Source: Caulobacteraceae bacterium (GTDB lineage: Bacteria > Pseudomonadota > Alphaproteobacteria > Caulobacterales > Caulobacteraceae). From it: 8,022 nt of DNA. Below the pieces are notes generated by a model, which saw only the letters and a program-made list of their open reading frames with translations, was not told where the DNA came from and did not search any database. Both the position numbers and the translations under genes were made by a program. Of this stretch, positions 1-5,739 are shown in pieces; position 1 is the stretch's first letter, and each line of letters opens with the position of its first letter. The stretch lies in NCBI GenBank assembly GCA_003136615.1, contig PLFA01000036.1, forward strand, positions 1 to 8,022, given 5' to 3'.

Positions 1-409
1 CCAGCACGCCGCCGGTGACCTCGGGGCGCCAATGGCAGGTGGGCTGGTCGAAAAACCGGGGGCCATGGATGACCGCTCCGCCCTTGGGATCGGCGGCCGC
101 AAAGATCAGGCGCCCGATCCGGGCGAGGCTGATCGCGCCCGCGCACATGGCGCAGGGTTCCAGGGTCACCGCCAGGCTCAGGCCCGTGAGGCGATAATTT
201 CCCCGCGCGGCGCCCGCCTGGCGCAGGGCCAGGATCTCCGCATGGGCGGTGGGATCATGACCACTGATCGGGGCGTTGGAGGCCTGGGCGATCACCTCGC
301 CCGTGGCCGGATCGAAGACCACCGCGCCCACGGGAATCTCGCCGCCGGCCGCCGCCGCTTGCGCCGCTTCCAGGGCAAGGCGCATCATGGGAAGATCATG
401 GTCCAACAT
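1..409 (-). CDS. tadA: tRNA-specific adenosine deaminase TadA (3' end beyond window)
   Basis: TadA deaminates adenosine 34 to inosine in the anticodon of tRNA-Arg(ACG), in the cytoplasm. The visible 136 residues carry the complete zinc deaminase core. H56-A-E58 supplies the first zinc ligand and the proton-shuttling glutamate, within DPTAHAEILALRQAG. P85-C86-A-M-C89 supplies the two cysteine ligands. N45 (SNAPISGHDPTAHAE) matches the substrate-pocket asparagine known from the family. The frame stays open to base 1; bacterial TadA is usually about 150-170 residues, so perhaps 15-30 residues are missing. The start MLDHDLPMMRLALEAA fits the usual short N-terminus. Starts at the later ATG pair (residues 8-9) would still keep the core. 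No strong Shine-Dalgarno sequence precedes the ATG. The start lies 12 bases inside the divergent pseudouridine synthase gene. The assignment is secure. Confidence 0.96.
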   Translation of the reverse strand, partial: MLDHDLPMMRLALEAAQAAAAGGEIPVGAVVFDPATGEVIAQASNAPISGHDPTAHAEILALRQAGAARGNYRLTGLSLAVTLEPCAMCAGAISLARIGRLIFAAADPKGGAVIHGPRFFDQPTCHWRPEVTGGVL

Positions 410-1456
410 CAAAATCACCGAAAAGGCCCGCCGCGCGGCGGTCAAGCCTCGCCTGCTGCTTCAGCCGACCTGCTTGACGGCGAAGAGCGCGTCGCCAAGG
501 CCCTGGCCCGGGCGGGCGTCGCCTCGCGCCGGGAGATCGAACGGCTGATCGGCGCCGGCCGCGTGGCCCTGAACGGCCAGGTTCTCACGACGCCCGCGGT
601 GAAGGTGGGACCGAAAGACATCCTCACCGTTGACGGCGCACCCGTGGAGGCAGCCGAGCCGGCCCGGCTCTTTCTCTACCACAAGCCGCCGGGCCTCGTG
701 ACCACCCACAGCGATCCCAAGGGCCGGCCGACGGTATTTCAGGCCCTGCCCCGCGATCTGCCCCGCCTGATCTCCATTGGCCGCCTCGACCTCGCCTCGG
801 AGGGCCTGCTCCTCCTCACCAATGACGGCGGCCTCTCCCGCGCCCTTGAGCTGCCCTCGACAGGTTTGGCTAGGCAATACCGGGCCCGGGCGCGAGGCCG
901 GATCGACCAGGCCCGGCTCGATACCTTAAAGGACGGGATCACCGTGGAGGGGGTGCGCTATGGCGCCATCACGGCGCACCTGGACAAGGCCAAGGAAGGC
1001 CCATCCGTGGCCAATCTCTGGATCACCCTGACCCTCGCCGAAGGCAAGAACCGGGAGGTGAGGCGCGTGCTGGAGGCGCTTGGCCTCTCGGTCAACCGCC
1101 TGATCCGCGTGGCCTATGGCCCCTTCGCCCTGGGCGATCTTGAGCGCGGCGCGGTGCAGGAGGTCGGCCCCCGGGTCCTGCGCGAACTGCTTGGCCACCT
1201 CATCGCTCCCGCCCATCTCCCCAAGGGCGAGCGCGCGCAATACCAGCCGCCGGCCCCTGCCAAGGCGGCCCCGCCCAAGCCTCGGGGGACGGCGATCGCG
1301 CGGGCCTATTCGCCGAAAGCGGATGCGAAGAAGGGGTTCGGGGCGAAACGGTCAGGCCCCAAGGAAGCATCGCGCGATATCGCGAAGAAGACCGGACGCT
1401 CCTCCCCTCCGCCGTCATCCCGGCCAAGGCGGAGCCGCGAGCGGGGACCCAGGTGA
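398..1456 (+). CDS. rluB: RsuA/RluB-family 23S rRNA pseudouridine synthase
   Basis: This family isomerises one uridine in rRNA to pseudouridine; RluB acts on 23S U2605 (E. coli numbering). The 352-residue product has an S4 RNA-binding domain at about 29-75 (ERVAKALARAGVASRREIE). The catalytic domain starts near 92 (LYHKPPGLVTTHSDPKGRPT). The catalytic aspartate is D131 in GRLDLASEGLLLLTNDG. The C-terminal family motif EGKNREVRRVLEALGL spans about 215-230. After residue 280 comes a Pro/Lys/Arg/Ala-rich, probably disordered tail that makes the protein longer than the 291-residue E. coli RluB. Its last 14 codons coincide with a palindromic repeat. ATG 398 is the only in-frame ATG, GTG or TTG close upstream of the S4 domain. 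GGGAAG lies only three bases before it, which is closer than usual. The frame is open further upstream, but that part is antisense to tadA. The family is certain; RluB rather than RsuA, RluE or RluF is an inference. Confidence 0.93.
   Translation: MVQHQNHRKGPPRGGQASPAASADLLDGEERVAKALARAGVASRREIERLIGAGRVALNGQVLTTPAVKVGPKDILTVDGAPVEAAEPARLFLYHKPPGLVTTHSDPKGRPTVFQALPRDLPRLISIGRLDLASEGLLLLTNDGGLSRALELPSTGLARQYRARARGRIDQARLDTLKDGITVEGVRYGAITAHLDKAKEGPSVANLWITLTLAEGKNREVRRVLEALGLSVNRLIRVAYGPFALGDLERGAVQEVGPRVLRELLGHLIAPAHLPKGERAQYQPPAPAKAAPPKPRGTAIARAYSPKADAKKGFGAKRSGPKEASRDIAKKTGRSSPPPSSRPRRSRERGPR
1412..1453 (+). repeat. Palindromic REP-like element, copy 1
   Basis: A 42-base element runs from CCGTCATCCCGG to GGGGACCCAGG. 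Its ends can pair imperfectly (GTC and CCC on the left with GGG and GAC on the right). It resembles a dispersed repeat that I associate with alphaproteobacterial genomes; copy number cannot be judged here. It lies entirely inside the pseudouridine synthase gene, in frame, and supplies codons 339-352. The TGA stop follows directly. Confidence 0.65.
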
Positions 1457-1503
1457 CAGGGCGAGGCGCCGCGCTTCGCGAACCTGAAGATTGCACCCCG
1501 TCT

Positions 1504-1547
1504 CCTGGGTCTCGCATAAGTCGCTGCGCGCCTTTGCGGGATGATGG
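1504..1547 (-). repeat. Palindromic REP-like element, copy 2 (inverted, diverged)
   Basis: This stretch starts CCTGGGTCTCGC and ends GCGGGATGATGG. Its ends are the reverse complement of the ends of the element at 1412-1453: CCTGGGT against ACCCAGG is perfect, and GGGATGATGG against CCGTCATCCC matches 9 of 10. The middle has diverged. It occupies the intergenic gap and ends six bases before the stop codon of the CPBP gene. With copy 1 it forms a nested inverted repeat between two convergent genes, which could help terminate both transcripts. Confidence 0.55.
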
Positions 1548-1553
1548 CGAGGC

Positions 1554-2582
1554 TTAGGCGGGGTCCATGACCCCGTTATCCGGCGGGCTCAGCTCCGCCC
1601 GCCGCACCCCTGCCCAGCGGCGCAGCTGTGGAATGTGAACCACGGCCTCGGTGATCAGGAAATAGCCGACCAGGAGCGTGATATCTTCCAGCAAGGAGAA
1701 GGCCGAGAGGGCGGGGTGTTCGGCCTGGAGGTTGAGAGGCTCCAGGAAGAGCACGATGAGCATATTATTGGCCGCGTGAACGCCGGAGGAGAACTCGATG
1801 CCGCCGAGGCGCAGGGTCATATAGGCGAAGCCGGCGCCCATAAGGGCGCGGGTCAGGAAGGCGTCGGGGTTGAAGTCGAAATGGGCGGCGGCGAAGAGGA
1901 TCGCCGTCAGGACCACGAGGATGCCCGGCGGGGGGGTGAAAGCGGCCACGCGCCGCAGAAGCCAGCCGCGAAACACCAGCTCCTCCGCCGCGGCGGCGGG
2001 AATGAGCAGAAGACTCGCGGCGCCATAGAGCAAACGACCTCCCCATGACGGGCTGACCGCAAGCAAGGGCAGCGTCGTCTCCCCGCCAAAAACGCGCTCG
2101 GCCACGATGATGGGGGTAAGGGCGATGGTGGCGAGGCCCAGCCCGACGAAGAGCAGCCCCCAGCGCACGCGGGGCGCGGCGGTGACCGAGCGGTGCAGGG
2201 GCTCGCGCCCCACGACGGCGGCGAAGGCGGCGAAGACCAGAAGAAATCCACCATCCACCAGGGATGTGAGCCCCAGGCGCGCCAGTGTGACGGTGAGACC
2301 CGTCTGAGCCGGATCCACCAGGGCCTGGGTCGCGCGCCCCATGCCCGCCAGCCCGGCGGCGCCCTGACCGGAGATCAGGGTGAAGACGACCATAACCAGG
2401 ACCCAGGACGCCACCGCGGCCACCACAGCCACGATCAGCCCGCCGACCAGGGCCCCGATCAGGCGCAGGGGCTCACGGTCCTTTTCGCCAAGGCCGGCGA
2501 GAAAGGCTGACCGCCCTAGTCCTGACCAGACACCCGCCATTCGCGAAGGGGCTCCCCTTTTTTTGCTCTCTGGGTCCCTCAT
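1554..2582 (-). CDS. CPBP-family intramembrane metalloprotease
   Basis: This is a multi-pass inner-membrane protein of the CPBP (CAAX protease and bacteriocin-processing, also called Abi) family. Members are related to the Rce1 prenyl protease and most bacterial ones have no known substrate. The 342 residues show hydrophobic segments at about 41-70, 111-125, 141-160, 185-199, 221-233, 272-281 and 299-313. Three active-site motifs are present: E200-E201-x3-R205 (AAEELVFRGWLLRR), H234 (AAAHFDFN), and H269 with N272 and N273 (GVHAANN). A working protease is therefore expected. The start is uncertain. ATG 2582 lacks a Shine-Dalgarno sequence. ATG 2540 (residue 15, MAGVWSGLGR) is preceded by AGGGGAG at 11 bases and would give 328 residues. 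The gene is convergent with the pseudouridine synthase and divergent from rsmD, so it interrupts a pair often found together. Roles in peptide processing, immunity or membrane homeostasis are all possible. Confidence 0.9.
   Translation of the reverse strand: MRDPESKKRGAPSRMAGVWSGLGRSAFLAGLGEKDREPLRLIGALVGGLIVAVVAAVASWVLVMVVFTLISGQGAAGLAGMGRATQALVDPAQTGLTVTLARLGLTSLVDGGFLLVFAAFAAVVGREPLHRSVTAAPRVRWGLLFVGLGLATIALTPIIVAERVFGGETTLPLLAVSPSWGGRLLYGAASLLLIPAAAAEELVFRGWLLRRVAAFTPPPGILVVLTAILFAAAHFDFNPDAFLTRALMGAGFAYMTLRLGGIEFSSGVHAANNMLIVLFLEPLNLQAEHPALSAFSLLEDITLLVGYFLITEAVVHIPQLRRWAGVRRAELSPPDNGVMDPA
2546..2564 (+). terminator. Intrinsic-terminator-like hairpin upstream of rsmD
   Basis: AAGGGG-CT-CCCCTT forms perfect six-base arms; since a two-base loop cannot form, the real loop is probably GCTC on a five-base stem. 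A run of seven T follows on the plus strand, the layout of a rho-independent terminator. It would stop plus-strand read-through before rsmD. On the minus strand it lies either in the first codons of the CPBP gene (start 2582) or in its leader (start 2540). In the second case the stem would cover the AGGGGAG ribosome-binding sequence. The stem is short, so its strength is uncertain. Confidence 0.5.
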
Positions 2583-2616
2583 CGGCTACGCAGGCGAAAT
2601 TCCCAAGGGCCGCGCC

Positions 2617-3180
2617 ATGAGAATCATCGCCGGAGAGCACAGAGGCCGCTCCCTTGTGGCGCCTGGGGGACAGGCGACCCGCCCCACGGCCGACCGCACG
2701 CGTCAGGCCCTCTTCAACGTGCTGGAGCATGCCCCCTGGGGGCGGCCCCTTTTCGGCGCGCGCGTGGCCGATCTTTTCGCGGGTTCAGGGGCGTTGGGGC
2801 TAGAGGCGGTTTCGCGCGGGGTCGAGGCCTGCCTGTTCGTGGATCAAGACGCCGCCGCCCGGGCGGCCATCGCCCGCAATGTCGCGGCGCTCAGGCTGGA
2901 GGCGCGATGCGAGATCAAGGCGTGGGATGCGACACGGCTCCCGCCCGTCGCGGTAGCCCCCTTTGATCTGGTGTTTCTCGACCCGCCCTACGGCAAGGGC
3001 CTCACTCTGCCCTCGCTCGCGGGATTGCGCGCGGGGGGGTGGTTGGCGCCGAGGGCCTTGGTGGTGGTTGAGACCGGCGCGGCGGAGGGGGCGCTTGCGG
3101 TTAGCGGTTTCGAGGCCGTGGACAGCCGGACGTGGGGTGCGGCGAGGGTGACGTTTCTTCAGCAGGAAGGACCGGGCTAG
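2617..3180 (+). CDS. rsmD: 16S rRNA (guanine(966)-N(2))-methyltransferase RsmD
   Basis: RsmD uses S-adenosylmethionine to methylate N2 of G966 in 16S rRNA, during assembly of the small ribosomal subunit. The 187-residue product has the typical family length. The N-terminus MRIIAGEHRGRSL and the motif TRPTADRTRQALFNVLEH (about 21-38) are hallmarks of the family. The SAM-binding motif I is D52LFAGSGALGLEA64, followed by an acidic strand end near D76 (ACLFVDQD). The catalytic motif IV is D122PPY125, which contacts the target base. ATG 2617 is preceded by AAGGG with seven bases between, a good ribosome-binding site. The open frame further upstream is antisense to the CPBP gene and not needed. Only 34 bases separate this start from the CPBP ATG at 2582. 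Nothing appears broken. Confidence 0.95.
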   Translation: MRIIAGEHRGRSLVAPGGQATRPTADRTRQALFNVLEHAPWGRPLFGARVADLFAGSGALGLEAVSRGVEACLFVDQDAAARAAIARNVAALRLEARCEIKAWDATRLPPVAVAPFDLVFLDPPYGKGLTLPSLAGLRAGGWLAPRALVVVETGAAEGALAVSGFEAVDSRTWGAARVTFLQQEGPG

Positions 3181-3186
3181 CGGCTC

Positions 3187-3224
3187 ATCTTTCCACCCCC
3201 AACCCGGCGGGGGAGGAGAAAGAT
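3187..3224. terminator. GC-rich inverted repeat between convergent genes
   Basis: ATCTTT at the left end and AAAGAT at the right end are perfect complements. Inside them CCCCC pairs with GGGGG around an eight-base loop, with small bulges between. The repeat fills most of the 58-base gap between the ends of rsmD and the receptor gene, which converge here. It reads the same from both sides, so it could terminate both transcripts. There is no real T-run, so termination is inferred from position and structure. Confidence 0.5.
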
Positions 3225-3238
3225 CGTGCCGCCGCCCC

Positions 3239-5704
3239 CTAGTACTTCGCCCTCACCGTCATCCCGAACGTCCGTGGCGCGCCCAGGAAGGCGTCGATGA
3301 CGCCGGTGGCGTTGGTGGGGGCGTTTTGGAAGGGGGCGTCGAAGGCGACCTGTTCGTAGCGCTTGTCGAAGAGGTTTTCGCTCCAGAGCTCGAAGCTCCA
3401 GCGCTTGTCGTCCGGACCGAAGGCGACGCGGCCATTGGCGAGGGCGAAGGCGGGCTGGGTCTTGCGGGGATCAAGGTCGGAGCCGGTGTTGTAGGCGCTG
3501 GTGAACTTGGCGCCGATGTTGAAACGCAGCTGGTACTTGTCCGAGACGCTGAGTTTATAGGTCCCCGAAACCGCGCCCGAATAGAGCGGCGCCAGGGAAA
3601 TCCGCGACGTCCCCGCGCCCAGATATTGCTGCCCATTGGCGGTGAGAGCGGGCAGATCGGCGGGGGGGAAGTGGGTGTCCGCGACCGTCAGGCCACCCTG
3701 GAATGAGAGCGCCCGGATCGGCAGCCAGACGAAATCGGCGTCGACGCCCCGGCTGATCACCGTGGGGATGGAATCCACCACGAAGACGAGGCCGGTGAAG
3801 GTGTTGAGCTGGAAGCCGGTGAAATCCTGGTAGAACAGCGTGGCGTTAAGGAGCAGCTTGCGGTCCAGCAGCGTGGTCTTCACCCCCGCTTCATAGGAAT
3901 TCACGAACTCGCCCGGGAAGCTGGTGTTGGTGAGCGGGACGAGTGTCTGGGGAGAGCCGTAGGGGCAGCCCGGCGATCCCGCGGCGCACTGGGTGCGGTC
4001 GAGATTGAAGCCGCCGGCCTTATACCCCCGGGAATAGGAGAGATAGGTGAGGATATTCCGGTTGAACCGATAATCGAGCTTCGCGGTGGCGGAGACCTCG
4101 CCCTCGCTCTCGCTCTGATGGTCAGTGAAATTGTTGAAGCCGGGGCTCGCCACCGGCAGACAGGTCACCGGCTCGATCAGATCGGCGACCAGCGCCGAAT
4201 AGGGCGCCGCGGCCGCCACCGCCGCGCAAGCCGCCCCGCCATTGGTGTTGTGGCTCGCGGTAGCGAGGCTCTTGTCATCCTCGGTAAACCGCACTCCGGC
4301 GTTGAATTCCAGCTTGTCGGTGACGTGGAAGGTGTCGTTGGTGAAGACGGCATAGGTGTTGTCGATCTGATGGTAATGGTCCACCGCCCCTTCGCCGGGT
4401 GTGTAGGTCGCCCCAAAGGCCCCGGGCAGGAAATCAGGATTGGTCCCGCCGCTGAACAGCAGGCTGGCATATTCCGTGAACTGATTACCGAACAGCAGCT
4501 CGAAGTTCGAGGTCAGATCCTCATGGGCGTAATAGGCGCCCGCCAGATAGTCGAGCTTGCCGACGGTTCCGGCGAAGCGGAGCTCTTGGCTGAAGGTCTT
4601 GAACTGATCGCTGTTGCCGCTGGCCGGCAGATAGAGAAGGTCGGCGTTGGAGAAGTCCGTGTCCTGGGCCCCGACGCGCTTCCAGTCGCGATAGGCGGTG
4701 ATGGAGGTCAGGGCGGCGTCAAGCGCGGGGAACCGGTAATCGGTCTGCACCGAGACGCCCTCGTCCCGCACATTCTGGGTGGTGGGCTGATTGGCATAGG
4801 CCGTGCGCGAGGCGGGATTGGGAATAAGCGGCTCGCCGCCGCCAGCCCCACCGAGGGCCGCGACGATGGGCGTGGTTTCGCCGGCGTCCACCTCGACGGC
4901 CGAACAGCAATGTTCCTGGCGCAACGTATAATCGGCGATGGCGCGGACGCTCAGTCGGCTGTCCGGCTCATAGAGAAGCTGTGCGCGGAAGGTGTGAAAG
5001 TTCTGGTCCTGATCGGTCGTATCCGTACGCGGACCCTGGCCTGTGTCGACATTGTAAAAGCCGCTTCGCTCGCGGTCGGCGAAATAGAAGCTTCCCGCCA
5101 GCTTGTCCTGATAGAGCGGGCCAGTGATATAAACCGCCCCGCCATAGGCGTTGTAATTGCCGGTGGTGAACTCCGCATTGGCCCCGGGCGTGAAGGAGGG
5201 CTTTTCGGTGAGGATATTGATCACCCCGGCCGAGGTGCTCTTGCCAAAGAGGGTGCCCTGCGGACCTTTCAGCACCTCGATCCGGTCCAGATCGCCAAGG
5301 TCGCCGAAGCCCACCCCGTTGCGGGGCCGAAAGACGCCGTCGATGACGACGCCTACGGAGGATTCCAGGCCGATATTATCGCCCACGGTGCCGATGCCGC
5401 GGATGCGGGCGGTGGTGGAGCTCTCGCTGGTGGTGGAGGTGACGATGAGGCCGGGGGTCAGGATCGTCAGATCCTTGATATCGTGAACGCCGCTATCCTG
5501 CAGGAGCTGGTGGCCGACGGCGGTCACCACCACGGGCACATTCTGCAGGCTCTGCTCACGCTTCTGGGCGGTGACGACGATGGCGTCCACGGTGGCGACG
5601 GCGCTCGGGGGCGGTGGAGTGGCTGGGGTCTCGGCCCGCGCGGCCATGCCCGAGATTACGACAACGGCGCCCGCCATCGTCAAAGCCACACGCACAGATG
5701 TCAT
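3239..5704 (-). CDS. TonB-dependent outer-membrane receptor
   Basis: This is an outer-membrane active transporter, a 22-stranded barrel plugged by an N-terminal domain and energised by TonB-ExbB-ExbD. With ATG 5704 the protein has 821 residues and opens with a clean signal peptide (MTSVRVALTMAGAVVVISGMAARA, cut after A24). The frame extends upstream to an ATG at 5767, but that start would bury the signal peptide behind 21 residues. A TonB box follows at 40-46 (DAIVVTA). The plug covers about 50-168, including ARIRGIGT near 99 and DRIEVLKGPQGTLFGKSTSAG at 140-160. Late barrel motifs include YSRGYKAGGFN and, near the C-terminus, the family motif ENLFDKRYE; the last residue is tyrosine, as suits a terminal strand. 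Three cysteine pairs (266/267, 493/515, 573/580) probably lie in loops. The substrate cannot be read from the sequence. No regulator or partner gene is visible. The gene is intact. Confidence 0.93.
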   Translation of the reverse strand: MTSVRVALTMAGAVVVISGMAARAETPATPPPPSAVATVDAIVVTAQKREQSLQNVPVVVTAVGHQLLQDSGVHDIKDLTILTPGLIVTSTTSESSTTARIRGIGTVGDNIGLESSVGVVIDGVFRPRNGVGFGDLGDLDRIEVLKGPQGTLFGKSTSAGVINILTEKPSFTPGANAEFTTGNYNAYGGAVYITGPLYQDKLAGSFYFADRERSGFYNVDTGQGPRTDTTDQDQNFHTFRAQLLYEPDSRLSVRAIADYTLRQEHCCSAVEVDAGETTPIVAALGGAGGGEPLIPNPASRTAYANQPTTQNVRDEGVSVQTDYRFPALDAALTSITAYRDWKRVGAQDTDFSNADLLYLPASGNSDQFKTFSQELRFAGTVGKLDYLAGAYYAHEDLTSNFELLFGNQFTEYASLLFSGGTNPDFLPGAFGATYTPGEGAVDHYHQIDNTYAVFTNDTFHVTDKLEFNAGVRFTEDDKSLATASHNTNGGAACAAVAAAAPYSALVADLIEPVTCLPVASPGFNNFTDHQSESEGEVSATAKLDYRFNRNILTYLSYSRGYKAGGFNLDRTQCAAGSPGCPYGSPQTLVPLTNTSFPGEFVNSYEAGVKTTLLDRKLLLNATLFYQDFTGFQLNTFTGLVFVVDSIPTVISRGVDADFVWLPIRALSFQGGLTVADTHFPPADLPALTANGQQYLGAGTSRISLAPLYSGAVSGTYKLSVSDKYQLRFNIGAKFTSAYNTGSDLDPRKTQPAFALANGRVAFGPDDKRWSFELWSENLFDKRYEQVAFDAPFQNAPTNATGVIDAFLGAPRTFGMTVRAKY

Positions 5705-5713
5705 GCCCACCCC

Positions 5714-5719
5714 ATTATG
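5714..5719 (-). promoter_or_regulatory. Possible -10 element for the receptor gene
   Basis: CATAAT on the minus strand, matching TATAAT at five of six positions, lies nine bases before the receptor ATG at 5704. An A-rich stretch is just upstream. I find no convincing -35 at the right spacing, and GGGGTGGG between the box and the ATG is only a weak ribosome-binding site. The receptor gene may instead be transcribed from upstream through the terminase gene, since only 35 bases separate them and no terminator is evident. Confidence 0.25.
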
Positions 5720-5739
5720 TTCTTTTTTCGCAACCGCGA

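Noticed and set aside
32..397. Upstream in-frame extension of the pseudouridine synthase gene
   Set aside because: It is antisense to the conserved tadA core, and the family starts shortly before the S4 domain, which favours ATG 398.
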